The notes under the pieces are model-generated. The model searched no databases. It was not told the origin of the DNA and saw only the letters and a list, made by a program, of their open reading frames with translations. The translations under genes and the position numbers were made by a program. Shown piece after piece: positions 41,191-50,423 of a stretch of DNA of 64,000 bases. The DNA is from an uncultured Cytophagales bacterium (GTDB lineage Bacteria; Bacteroidota; Bacteroidia; Cytophagales; Thermoflexibacteraceae): contig CALHUI010000004.1 in NCBI GenBank assembly GCA_938039675.1, positions 1 to 64,000 of the forward strand, given 5' to 3'. Numbering within the stretch: position 1 is the first letter of the stretch; every line of letters begins with the position of its first letter.

Positions 41191-41222
41191 CAAAACTACG
41201 AATCCAAATTGAAAAGTCCAAA
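41191..41222 (-). promoter_or_regulatory. Bacteroidota-type promoter for the ilvEDBN transcript
   Basis: Minus strand TTTG-N20-TAGTTTTG (matches TTTG/TAnnTTTG), about 20 nt upstream of the leader ATG. Confidence 0.75.
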
Positions 41223-41249
41223 GGGTTGGCCATGTTTCTTTGAAAATTT

Positions 41250-42413
41250 TTAAACTTCGGCTTTAAGCTGCATTTTTTCCATGAGCTGTTGCAAATGGTC
41301 GTCGTTGATGTTTTTATATTGGTCTGCCAAGATGAGGAATTGCTCATAGGCCATGTCCAGTGTGGCGCGGTCTAACTTGAAGCCGATGTTTTCCAAGCGA
41401 TAGTTCAGTGCGGCACGTCCGCTGCGGGCAGTGAGTACAATGCTGCTGCTACCTGCGCCCACATCGGCAGGGTCGATAATTTCGTAGTTCTCGCGGTGCT
41501 TCAATACGCCGTCCTGATGGATACCTGACGAGTGTGCAAATGCATTTGCTCCCACAATCGCTTTATTAGGCTGCACGGGCATCCGCATCAGGCGCGAAAC
41601 AAGTTTACTCAACGGCCCGAGTTGCTGGGTTTTGATATGGGTTTCCAGCCCGAGGTACTTATGGGTTTTTAAAACCATCACCACTTCTTCCAATGAAGTA
41701 TTACCCGCTCGTTCACCGATGCCGTTCATGGTGCATTCTACCTGCCGCGCACCGTTAATTAGCCCGTAGAGAGAGTTTGCCGTAGCCAGTCCTAAGTCGT
41801 TGTGGCAGTGTACCGAAATAGTAGCTTTTTCTATGCCTTTTACATTTTCCACCAAATACTTAATTTTAGCTCCGTATTCGTGGGGCAGGCAGTATCCCGT
41901 CGTATCGGGAATATTGACTACGGTTGCCCCTGCGGCAATAACTAACTCAATCATCTGCGCCAGATAAACGGGGTCGGCACGTCCGGCATCTTCGGCAAAA
42001 AATTCCACATCTTCCACAAACGATTTGGCGTATTTAACGGCGCGCACGGCGCGTTCCAGCATCTCCTCGCGGGTCGAACGAAATTTGTGCTTAATGTGAA
42101 AGTCGGAAGCACCCAATCCGGTATGGATGCGTTTGCGCTTAGCATACTGCAAAGCTTCAGCTGCCACCTTGATGTCTTTTTCTACGGCACGACTCAACCC
42201 ACAAATCACAGGTTCACTGACAGCTTTGGAAATTTCCTGCACCGAACGGAAGTCTTCGGGGCTGGAAATCGGGAAACCTGCTTCGATAATGTCTACGCCC
42301 AAGGCTTCCAACTCGCGGGCGACCATAATTTTTTCCTGTGTGTTCAACTGACATCCCGGCACCTGTTCGCCATCGCGCAACGTGGTGTCAAACACATAGA
42401 CTCGGTTACTCAT
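41250..42413 (-). CDS. leuA: 2-isopropylmalate synthase, short form
   Basis: 387 aa; [50 protein letters not shown]; no long C-terminal LeuA allosteric domain. Confidence 0.92.
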   Translation of the reverse strand: MSNRVYVFDTTLRDGEQVPGCQLNTQEKIMVARELEALGVDIIEAGFPISSPEDFRSVQEISKAVSEPVICGLSRAVEKDIKVAAEALQYAKRKRIHTGLGASDFHIKHKFRSTREEMLERAVRAVKYAKSFVEDVEFFAEDAGRADPVYLAQMIELVIAAGATVVNIPDTTGYCLPHEYGAKIKYLVENVKGIEKATISVHCHNDLGLATANSLYGLINGARQVECTMNGIGERAGNTSLEEVVMVLKTHKYLGLETHIKTQQLGPLSKLVSRLMRMPVQPNKAIVGANAFAHSSGIHQDGVLKHRENYEIIDPADVGAGSSSIVLTARSGRAALNYRLENIGFKLDRATLDMAYEQFLILADQYKNINDDHLQQLMEKMQLKAEV

Positions 42414-42463
42414 TTTTTCTTATTTTTTGATGAATTGATGACCAAAATTTGGCAGGCAATATG

Positions 42464-43564
42464 CTACGCAGCTGCTGCCTGTGATACTTGAATGATATTC
42501 TCAACGATTTTTTTGCCAATTTCAGCAGTGCCTAAAATGTGGTCGGCGGGGGTGTTGCCGTCGGCGATGTCGCCCGTGCGCCAACCTTGTTTGAGGGTGA
42601 GTGCCACGGATTTCCGAATGGCTTCTGCCTCGGTATGCAACCCGAAGGCATAGGAAAGCAGCATACCCGCAGAAAGGATACTTGCCATAGGGTTGGCAAT
42701 GCCCTTGCCTGCAATGTCGGGTGCGGAACCATGAATGGGTTCGTAGAAGCCTGTGCTATCGCCGATGGAAGCCGAAGCCAGCATCCCCATAGAGCCTGCA
42801 ATTTGCGAAGCCTCATCGGTGAGAATATCGCCGAAAAGGTTGCCTGTGAGTACCACGTCAAACTGCTGCGGGTCTTTGATGAGCGCCATGGCGGCTGTGT
42901 CAATGAACATGTGGTGCAGGGCTACGTCGGGGTAGTCTTTGGCAACTTCATTGACGGTTTCGCGCCAGAGGCGGCTGCTGTCCAACACGTTGGCTTTGTC
43001 CACCGAATGGACTTTTTTGCGACGCAAGCGGGCGGCTTCAAAGGCTTTGCGGGCAATGCGTTCCACTTCGTACTTACTGTAAATCATGGTGTCGTAGGCA
43101 GTTAAGCCGTCTTCGGTGCGCCCACGGGGTTGTCCGAAATACACGTCGCCCGTCAGTTCTCGGAAAAAGAGAATGTCCGCACCGCGCAGTACTTCGGGTT
43201 TCAGGCTGGACGCGCCGATGAGTTCGTCAAACAACTGAATCGGTCGGATATTGCAGTACAGCCCCAAGGCTTTGCGCAAACCAAGCAAGCCCTGTTCGGG
43301 GCGCACTTTGGCGGAAGGGTCATTGTCGTATTTAGGATGCCCAATGGCACCGAACAAAATTGCTGCCGACTGTCGGGCTTTGGCAAGGGTTTCCTCGGGT
43401 AGGGGCGAACCCGTTGCCTCTATCGCTGCATGACCCAGCAGGGCATAGTCAAAGGTGAAGCGATGACCGAAAATTTCACTTATAGTTTGCAATGCTTGCT
43501 TTCCCCATTCGGTTACTTCTGCCCCGATGCCGTCGCCGGGGATAATCAATATCTGTTGAGACAT
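42464..43564 (-). CDS. leuB: 3-isopropylmalate dehydrogenase
   Basis: 366 aa; ILIIPGDGIGAEVTEWGKQ, FFRELTGDVYFGQPRG, VHSVDKANVLDSSRLWRE, GSAPDIAGKGIANPMASILS. Confidence 0.96.
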   Translation of the reverse strand: MSQQILIIPGDGIGAEVTEWGKQALQTISEIFGHRFTFDYALLGHAAIEATGSPLPEETLAKARQSAAILFGAIGHPKYDNDPSAKVRPEQGLLGLRKALGLYCNIRPIQLFDELIGASSLKPEVLRGADILFFRELTGDVYFGQPRGRTEDGLTAYDTMIYSKYEVERIARKAFEAARLRRKKVHSVDKANVLDSSRLWRETVNEVAKDYPDVALHHMFIDTAAMALIKDPQQFDVVLTGNLFGDILTDEASQIAGSMGMLASASIGDSTGFYEPIHGSAPDIAGKGIANPMASILSAGMLLSYAFGLHTEAEAIRKSVALTLKQGWRTGDIADGNTPADHILGTAEIGKKIVENIIQVSQAAAA

Positions 43565-43671
43565 GAAATCAGGTATATCTTAATTTTGAGTACATTGGAA
43601 AAAGTGAAAGTGAGCTATATGTGTTGAATAGTGTTGTGTGTGTTGAATCCGAATATTTATCCTTGGTTTTT

Positions 43672-43732
43672 GAAAGCGCTGGTAGCGTCACTGACGGCTA
43701 ACAGGCTTTTCGGAATCCCTGCCAGCGGCTGC
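43672..43732. repeat. Dispersed hairpin repeat, copy C
   Basis: gaaagcgCTGGTAGCgtcactgacgGCTAACAGgcttttcggaatccctgccagcgg. Confidence 0.75.
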
Positions 43733-43764
43733 AAGCCCTTTCAGAGTATTGGAATAAAATTGAT

Positions 43765-44355
43765 TTAGACTGCTCTTTGACTTTCAAAGGCTTCAATCTC
43801 TGCTTTGAGCGATAGCAAATAATCTATATCGTCGTAGCCGTTTATCAGGCAGGTTTTTTTGTAGGGGTTGATGTCAAACGATTCCTGCGAACCGTCTGCC
43901 AAAAGGGTGATGGTCTGCTGTTCCAGATTGACCTCAATTTGCGTTTGCGGGTGAGCTTCAATAGCAGCAAAGAGTTTTTTCAGGAAAGCATCCGAAACGA
44001 CTACGGGCAGAATGCCGTTATTCAGCGCGTTATTTTTGAAAATATCGGCAAAAAAGCTGGATACTACCACGCGGAAACCGTAGTCGGCAATTGCCCATGC
44101 GGCGTGCTCGCGGCTGCTGCCGCAACCAAAGTTTTTACCTGCCACCAATATTTCGCCCTTGTACCGCGGATTGTTCAGCACAAATTCGGCTTTGGGACTG
44201 CCATCGGGATTATATCGCCAATCGCGGAACAGATTTTCGCCGAAGCCCTCGCGGGTAGTCGCTTTCAGGAATCGCGCCGGAATAATCTGGTCGGTGTCTA
44301 TGTTTTCCACTGCCAAAGGCACGGCGGTGCTTATCAGTGTGGTGAATTTTTGCAT
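43765..44355 (-). CDS. leuD: 3-isopropylmalate dehydratase small subunit
   Basis: 196 aa; [33 protein letters not shown]. Confidence 0.96.
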   Translation of the reverse strand: MQKFTTLISTAVPLAVENIDTDQIIPARFLKATTREGFGENLFRDWRYNPDGSPKAEFVLNNPRYKGEILVAGKNFGCGSSREHAAWAIADYGFRVVVSSFFADIFKNNALNNGILPVVVSDAFLKKLFAAIEAHPQTQIEVNLEQQTITLLADGSQESFDINPYKKTCLINGYDDIDYLLSLKAEIEAFESQRAV

Positions 44356-44357
44356 AA

Positions 44358-44837
44358 TCAGTTTTCCAAAGGTTGAATGGCTATTAATTCAAATCTTTCG
44401 CATGAAATGGCGGCGGGTTTGCCGTCCATGCCAATCGGCTTTTGTTCCATCGGGTTGGGGGATGGCTCTATGGTGTATTGCCGCAGTTGCCCGCGTAGTT
44501 CCACCGCTTGCCCTGTCAGCTTTTCTGCCTGCGTTGCCAGCGTACCCGTTTCAGCAATGAACAGGATTACTTCGCTGCTGTCTGCTTTTTGCAGCACCCA
44601 ATAGCCGCTGCCACCCGCGCAGTAGCTTTGGATGGTTTTGCTCCACGACTTAGGCATCAGCCGTCCACGCAGCGTCTCGCCTTGCGGTGCGCAACTTGCA
44701 GTTGTAAAGGCAAGTATGAGCAAGCATATATAGAAGCAGCTACCCAAACTTGACGGGCCTTGAAGACCCGTCAAGTTTATGCGTGCAACTGTCAGGTCGG
44801 TATGTACAAGTTGATATGTCCGCAATAGTTGTTTCAT
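44358..44837 (-). CDS. Hypothetical lipoprotein
   Basis: Hydrophobic segment with lipobox [13 protein letters not shown] start overlaps the upstream gene stop as ATGA; N-terminal ~30 aa partly encoded by an inverted repeat, so the true start is uncertain. Confidence 0.6.
   Translation of the reverse strand: MKQLLRTYQLVHTDLTVARINLTGLQGPSSLGSCFYICLLILAFTTASCAPQGETLRGRLMPKSWSKTIQSYCAGGSGYWVLQKADSSEVILFIAETGTLATQAEKLTGQAVELRGQLRQYTIEPSPNPMEQKPIGMDGKPAAISCERFELIAIQPLEN
44746..44778. repeat. Inverted repeat inside the lipoprotein gene 5' end
   Basis: AAACTTGACGGG ... CCCGTCAAGTTT. Confidence 0.65.
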
Positions 44838-45433
44838 TGCAACTGCGAAAGGTCTAACTCAAAACCGGGTAGCACCTCTCCGCCGCTAAGACGTTGATTG
44901 AAACCCTGCACTGTTTCAGGCACGGCATCGGGACGATACACGTAAACCGTTTGCGCATCGGCATCAATCAGCCATGCCAAACGGCAGCCGTTGCCTATCC
45001 AATCACCTGTAATTGTTTGCTGTAGTTCTTTCAGCGAATCCGATTCGGAACGCAATTCAATGATAAAATCAGGGCAAAGGGGCGGAAATTGTCGCTGTTC
45101 AAGTTCCGACAATTGTTCCCACCGCTCTTTGGCTATCCGCGCTGCATCGGGTGAACGCACTGCGCCGCTTGCCAAGCGAAAAGATGTAGATGAATCAAAT
45201 GTTTCACCCAAGTTGGCGGCTAAATTCCACCCTGTCAGAAAGTAATTGATGCGGGCATTGATTTTTCCCGTTCGTCCTCCCGTATTTGGCATGATGATGA
45301 TTTGTCCTTCGGATGTGCGTTCAAATTTCAGGTCGGGATTTTCCAGACAGAACTGCATGAACTCCTCTTGGGAAAGCCCGCCTATTGATTTGAAAGACAA
45401 TCTGATAGCCTCTGTCATGGTTGCTGTGCTCAC
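44834..45433 (-). CDS. Uma2 family (DUF820) PD-(D/E)XK endonuclease-like protein
   Basis: 199 aa; EEFMQFCLENPDLKFERTSEGQIIIMPNTGG, SSTSFRLASGAVRSPDAARI, CPDFIIELRSESDSL. Confidence 0.93.
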   Translation of the reverse strand: MSTATMTEAIRLSFKSIGGLSQEEFMQFCLENPDLKFERTSEGQIIIMPNTGGRTGKINARINYFLTGWNLAANLGETFDSSTSFRLASGAVRSPDAARIAKERWEQLSELEQRQFPPLCPDFIIELRSESDSLKELQQTITGDWIGNGCRLAWLIDADAQTVYVYRPDAVPETVQGFNQRLSGGEVLPGFELDLSQLQ

Positions 45434-45453
45434 TGATGTTTATCCTACACAAT

Positions 45454-46878
45454 TTACAACATTTCGCGCACGTCGGTTACGCTGCCTGTGATGGCTGCTG
45501 CGGCGGCAGAAAGCGGACTTGCCAAGAAAGTTCTTGCGCCCGGCCCTTGCCTGCCTTCAAAGTTGCGGTTAGAGGTAGAGATGCAATATTTGCCCGCGGG
45601 AATTTTGTCTTCGTTCATACCCAGACAGGCAGAACAGCCCGCACCGCGCATTTCAAAGCCTGCTTCAGCAAAAATCTTGTCCAATCCTTCGGCTTGTGCC
45701 TGTTTGCTTACCTGCTGCGAACCGGGAATGACCCATACTTCCACATTAGGGGCTTTTTTCTTGCCCTTCACGAAAGAGGCAACCTGCCGCAAGTCTTCTA
45801 TGCGCGAATTGGTACAAGAGCCGATGAATACGTAGTCCACGGGTTGCCCTTGCATGGGGCTGCCTTCGCGCAAGCCCATGTATTCCAACGATTTGCGGAA
45901 AGACGCTACTTCGGAAATATCTGCCAACTCCTCCGCCGTAGGGATGCGGTCGGTTATCTTGATGCCCATGCCGGGGTTGGTGCCATAGGTAATCATGGGT
46001 TCTATGTCGGCGGCATCAAAAGTCAGCACGCGGTCAAATTCTGCATCTTCGTCGGTGTAAAGGGTCTGCCAGTAGGCAAGTGCCTTATCCCATGCCTCAC
46101 CTTCGGGGGCAAATTTTCTGCCTTTAACGTAGTCAAATGTGGTTTGGTCGGGGGCAATCAGCCCGCCGCGTGCGCCCATTTCAATGCTCATGTTGCAAAT
46201 AGTCATGCGGGCTTCCATGCTCAGCGAACGGATGGCACTGCCGGCATATTCCACAAAGTAGCCCGTGCCGCCGCTTGCCGAAATTTTGGATATGATATAG
46301 AGGATGATATCTTTTGCCGTTACGCCTTTGCCCAAAGTACCGTTAACCTCTATCTTCATGCGCTTGGGCTTGTATTGCAAGATGCACTGCGTCGCCAACA
46401 CCTGTTCCACCTCACTTGTACCAATACCGAAGGCAATAGTACCGAAAGCGCCATGCGTGCTGGTGTGGCTGTCGCCGCAAACGATGGTCATGCCGGGCTG
46501 CGTAATACCCAATTCCGGACCGATAACATGCACAATGCCCTGATAGGGATGCCCAAGACCGTAAAGTTCAATCCCAAAATCGGCGCAATTTTTTGTCAGG
46601 GTTTCTACCTGCATCCGCGAAAGAGCATCTTTGATAGGCAGATGCTGGTCTTTAGTGGGTACATTGTGGTCGGCAGTGGCTACCGTGCGATAGGTTCGGA
46701 ACACGGGCAGCCCACGCTTGCGCAAGCCTGCAAATGCCTGCGGGCTGGTTACTTCGTGGATAAAGTGCTTGTCAATATACAGCACATCGGGATGTCCGGG
46801 GCGGGCAGTTACCACGTGGCTGTCCCAAATTTTGTCAAATAAAGTACGTGGCTTCATATCAGTTTTTACAACAGGCAA
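45454..46878 (-). CDS. leuC: 3-isopropylmalate dehydratase large subunit
   Basis: 474 aa; [71 protein letters not shown]. Confidence 0.96.
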   Translation of the reverse strand: MPVVKTDMKPRTLFDKIWDSHVVTARPGHPDVLYIDKHFIHEVTSPQAFAGLRKRGLPVFRTYRTVATADHNVPTKDQHLPIKDALSRMQVETLTKNCADFGIELYGLGHPYQGIVHVIGPELGITQPGMTIVCGDSHTSTHGAFGTIAFGIGTSEVEQVLATQCILQYKPKRMKIEVNGTLGKGVTAKDIILYIISKISASGGTGYFVEYAGSAIRSLSMEARMTICNMSIEMGARGGLIAPDQTTFDYVKGRKFAPEGEAWDKALAYWQTLYTDEDAEFDRVLTFDAADIEPMITYGTNPGMGIKITDRIPTAEELADISEVASFRKSLEYMGLREGSPMQGQPVDYVFIGSCTNSRIEDLRQVASFVKGKKKAPNVEVWVIPGSQQVSKQAQAEGLDKIFAEAGFEMRGAGCSACLGMNEDKIPAGKYCISTSNRNFEGRQGPGARTFLASPLSAAAAAITGSVTDVREML

Positions 46879-46897
46879 AAACGTCAGAGCGAGATAA

Positions 46898-46918
46898 ATA
46901 GTTAATCTAATTAACTAT
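46898..46918. promoter_or_regulatory. Candidate operator dyad upstream of leuC
   Basis: ATAGTTAAT-CTA-ATTAACTAT perfect 9-bp dyad, about 20 bp from the leuC start. Confidence 0.4.
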
Positions 46919-47044
46919 CTTCTGCAAGGAAAACGATATCTATGCAGTGATTTTCGCAATGTAGTAAAAAACAAGGGAAAAAGTTGCAAACTTCTGAAAG
47001 ATAATTCAAAAGCATAAAATCGGGTTCAAAATAGCCTGATATGA

Positions 47045-47194
47045 CTATGCATCAGGACACTTTTTGCAACGCTTGCCCTTTTTGTATTTTTTGCAACACT
47101 TGTCTTTACCCTGACAAATGCTTTCATGACAACTGAAAGGGCAAAACATATCGGCAGGGATTGCCTGAGGAGAAACTTGCCGGGACTTTAACAT
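47045..47194 (-). CDS. Small Cys/Lys-rich protein (missed by ORF track)
   Basis: 49 aa: MLKSRQVSPQAIPADMFCPFSCHESICQGKDKCCKKYKKGKRCKKCPDA*; 7 Cys in the C-terminal 32 residues. Confidence 0.65.
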   Translation of the reverse strand: MLKSRQVSPQAIPADMFCPFSCHESICQGKDKCCKKYKKGKRCKKCPDA

Positions 47195-47380
47195 GGTTTG
47201 TACACAAATTGCGGCACAAAGATAGCATCAATTAAGACTTAATCTAAATAAGCAATCGCAGGAATTTTGCGTTCTTTACGTTTAGAAGGTTGTACGCGCC
47301 GTTGCACGGCCACGTATCTCCCTAATGTTTGTTTAATTTCTAAGCCGCAAATCCGGCTTCTGAAATACCTATTTCACTGC

Positions 47381-48520
47381 TTACCTGTCTGCAAAAGGAT
47401 TACTGAAACGTCTGTCCTGAATAAAAGTGCTGTCGGTAAGCATGTGGAGAAATGCCAGAATGGCGCGTTTTTCCTGTGCGGTCAAATGCAGTTTCACAGG
47501 CGCGTTATCATCTGTCCGAATTTCATTGCTTGCTTCAATAATCAGCGGGTCTAAGGTTCGGCTTATTTGCACGTGTTGGTCGTAATGCTCCAACACCTCT
47601 TCAAGCGTGCGGAATCTGCCGTCGTGCATGTAAGGTGCTGTCAAGGCAATATTGCGCAGCGATACGGCGCGAAATTTACCGCGGTCGTTAGGGTTATTGG
47701 TTACAGCCTGTAACCCGGGAGACAGCGCAGCATCGGTATCTAAACCGTTATTATGAAACCCTCTGAAAGCCGCCGGGTCGCCCTGCACAAGCGGCCCCAC
47801 GTGGCAATCGCCGCAGTTGCCGCCGCGCAGCCCGATTTCAGGAATCGGGTGAGTGAAAAACAGTTGAATACCTTGCAACTCTAATGAGTTAGGGCGATAT
47901 TCACCGCGCAAATAGCGGTCGTAGCGCGAGTTGGCGCTGATAAGTGTACGCTGGAACTGTGCCAGTGCTTTGGCAATATTCATCGGAGTGATTTGTTCAG
48001 AGCCAAAAACCTGCTTGAACCTCAGCGGATATTCCGGAATCGTCTGCAACTTGGCAGCAGCTTGGTCGGGCGGTAAGTTCATCTCATCGGGATGGCCGAT
48101 GGGAATAAGCGCCTGCTGCTCCAGCGAGGTTGCGCGCCCGTCCCAAAACAAGCGATTGACCCACATCAGGTTGGCCAGCGACATGCTGTTACGCACGCCT
48201 ATGCGCCCTTGTACGCCGCGGCTGAAACGATTATTATCGGAAAAAGCTGCGCTTTGCTGATGACAGGAGGCACAGGAAACGCGATTGTCGGATGAAAGGC
48301 GGGTGTCGTAGAACAACATGCGGCCAAGTTCTACCCCCTGTTCGGTGAGAGGATTGTCGGCCGGTATCTGAAAATTACGGCTGAAATAATCCGGAATTTG
48401 CAGATTGTACGGACGAAGGGGGGCATTTAAGTCAGCCTGCGGGTCTTCTTGCAAATTGCCTTTACTGCAAGACATCACAATGATGCTTACAAAAAAAACC
48501 ATAAAACGACCGTGCTTCAT
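47381..48520 (-). CDS. Di-heme cytochrome c peroxidase / MauG family
   Basis: 379 aa; lipoprotein-like N-terminus, GRMLFYDTRLSSDNRVSCASCHQQ, GGNCGDCHVGPL, TAPYMHDGRFRTLEEVLEHYD. Confidence 0.94.
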   Translation of the reverse strand: MKHGRFMVFFVSIIVMSCSKGNLQEDPQADLNAPLRPYNLQIPDYFSRNFQIPADNPLTEQGVELGRMLFYDTRLSSDNRVSCASCHQQSAAFSDNNRFSRGVQGRIGVRNSMSLANLMWVNRLFWDGRATSLEQQALIPIGHPDEMNLPPDQAAAKLQTIPEYPLRFKQVFGSEQITPMNIAKALAQFQRTLISANSRYDRYLRGEYRPNSLELQGIQLFFTHPIPEIGLRGGNCGDCHVGPLVQGDPAAFRGFHNNGLDTDAALSPGLQAVTNNPNDRGKFRAVSLRNIALTAPYMHDGRFRTLEEVLEHYDQHVQISRTLDPLIIEASNEIRTDDNAPVKLHLTAQEKRAILAFLHMLTDSTFIQDRRFSNPFADR

Positions 48521-48723
48521 TACTTCAAAATGAAAAAAGAAAAATATAGTCGGAAATAGTGAACAACTGGCCTACTATAATTTCTACGGTAATCAGACCA
48601 ATACGATGCATAAGACCTATAATAAAAAAGTTCAACAATCAGGCAACTACCGTAACAAACTTGTCATACTATATAGTGAGGCGACTCAGTAACTTTGAAT
48701 TAGATGTGTAGGTTTGCATTTTT

Positions 48724-49279
48724 ATGAAACAATTTTGCCTGATACTTTTCGGGTGACTGTGTTTAGGGCTGGCCGCTGCCCATGCCCAAACCGATTCGCT
48801 GTTGAATCTACTTGTACAAGAAGATACAGCCACAATTTTTCTGCCCGAACGAATGATGCTGACGCAAGGACTGCTGTGGGGCAAAAAGGGATTGTTGCGC
48901 ATTTCCGGTGCTCCATTGACAGAGGCCGCATGCACCCGCGAACTGAAAGCACGTCGCACCATGCTTGTTTTGCATCAAGCGCCGGGGTATGCTACGCTGG
49001 GCGGCATGGTTGCGCAGGGTATTGTAGGGCAGCGACTATACAATAATTACAGCAGAGAACTGCGCAATGCACACGAAGGACTTGCCACAGGGATTACGGT
49101 AACATATTTTTTTACTGCGGCACTTTCCTTGCTTGCACCGCCGCCAATGATTAACCGAAAAAAAGACCACAACAGCACTACCCGGTAGAGGGCTGAATTC
49201 CCTTGGTGCAGGGGGACTGCGCACTTACCAAACCGAAATTAATGCCACCGGCGACCGACTGACCATCCGAAATAACTAA
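48724..49279 (+). pseudogene. Degenerate secreted/membrane protein gene
   Basis: MKQFCLILFG*LCLGLAAAHAQTDSLLNLLVQED... (TGA 48754-48756 inside the signal peptide), same frame to 49188, then GLNSLGAGGLRTYQTEINATGDRLTIRNN* in another frame to 49279. Confidence 0.65.
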
Positions 49280-49283
49280 GCGT

Positions 49284-49822
49284 ATGATTTGGCTATCTGT
49301 GTGGCTGATGCTGTTTGCCACAACCAATCGCACCATTAGGGCAGACAAGGCCGGCTCTTATATTTTTATTTTATTTCCTACAAAGCTGTTCATATGCTCC
49401 ACGCATGGGAAGGAAAAAACAAGCAGGTTGATTGTATCATCGTCTATAACGACGGCATCGGGCGCATAGAGAAAGTAGCGGTTGCCGCCAAAGTTGCCGA
49501 TTTTGACAGCGGCAACTCCAACCGCGACAGCCACACACTGGAAGTATTGGAAGCTCTGAAATATCCCAAAGTAACTTTTGTGAGCAATGCAATTACGTAC
49601 AGTTCCGACACTCTGGCAGAGGTGCAGGGCAGCCTGACTTTCCACAGTATCACCCGCGCGGTCAGTTTCCCTGTGGCACTTGTGAGGAATGGCAAAAATT
49701 TGCAAGTAAAAGGCAACTTTTCCATACAACTAACAGATTATCAGGTAAAACGGCCTTCATTTATGCTCATCCCGATTGATGACCGCATGGATTTGGAGTT
49801 TTATATGGAGTTTGCGATTTAA
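49284..49822 (+). pseudogene. Frameshifted YceI-family protein
   Basis: MIWLSVWLMLFATTNRTIRADKAGSYI (frame 0) continues as FISYKAVHMLHAWEGKNKQVDC...VADFDSGNSNRDSHTLEVLEALKYPKVTFVS (frame 2); shift near 49360-49390. Confidence 0.7.
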
Positions 49823-49845
49823 TCTTGGCAATTCATCTGCTACCG

Positions 49846-50406
49846 TTACTGGTTGTATTGGTTCATGGTAGGCGTAATGCCTACTGTACAGAACGACAAT
49901 ACTATATCCTGCGCTCGTTGCAGAAGCAGTGGTATCTCTGCCATTTCTTCAGCATTGAACTTACTCAATACATAGTCTGCCTGACGGCCTTTGAGGTAAT
50001 TGTTGCCAATGCCGAATCGCAAGCGGGCATACTGCTGCGTACCTAAAACGGCTTCTATATCCTTCAACCCGTTGTGCCCGGCACTGCTGCCCGAAGGCCG
50101 CAGACGCATCTTGCCGAAAGGCAGTGCCAAATCGTCCACAATCACCAGCAGATTTTCCACAGGCACTTTGTATTGCTGCAACCAATAGTTCACAGCTTTG
50201 CCGCTGAGGTTCATGTAGGTTGTAGGCTTGATGAGGTAAATTGTGCGCCCTTTTTGTTTGAACTCGCAAGTATAAGCCAACTTTTCAAAGGAAAAAGATG
50301 CTTCATGGTGCTTAGCCAGTGCATCAACCACCATGAAGCCGATATTGTGGCGCGTTTCATGATATTCGGGGCCTATGTTACCCAGTCCTGCTATCAGGTA
50401 TTTCAT
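49846..50406 (-). CDS. pth: Peptidyl-tRNA hydrolase
   Basis: [76 protein letters not shown]. Confidence 0.96.
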   Translation of the reverse strand: MKYLIAGLGNIGPEYHETRHNIGFMVVDALAKHHEASFSFEKLAYTCEFKQKGRTIYLIKPTTYMNLSGKAVNYWLQQYKVPVENLLVIVDDLALPFGKMRLRPSGSSAGHNGLKDIEAVLGTQQYARLRFGIGNNYLKGRQADYVLSKFNAEEMAEIPLLLQRAQDIVLSFCTVGITPTMNQYNQ

Positions 50407-50423
50407 GACCAAAAAAACGGGGG

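Noticed and set aside
45421-46842. 473-aa plus-strand ORF almost fully antisense to leuC
   Set aside because: leuC on the minus strand is unambiguous (aconitase-family motifs). The antisense ORF has no recognisable domain and looks like a codon-bias mirror ORF.
46879-47040. Leader peptide MLLNYLSEVCNFFPCFLLHCENHCI upstream of leuC as a second attenuator
   Set aside because: Not clearly enriched for Leu runs and no terminator/antiterminator pair could be found before leuC.
48754-48756. TGA in a signal peptide as selenocysteine or programmed recoding
   Set aside because: A signal peptide is an implausible place for Sec, no SECIS-like hairpin was evident, and the same gene and neighbouring loci carry other lesions; pseudogenisation is simpler.
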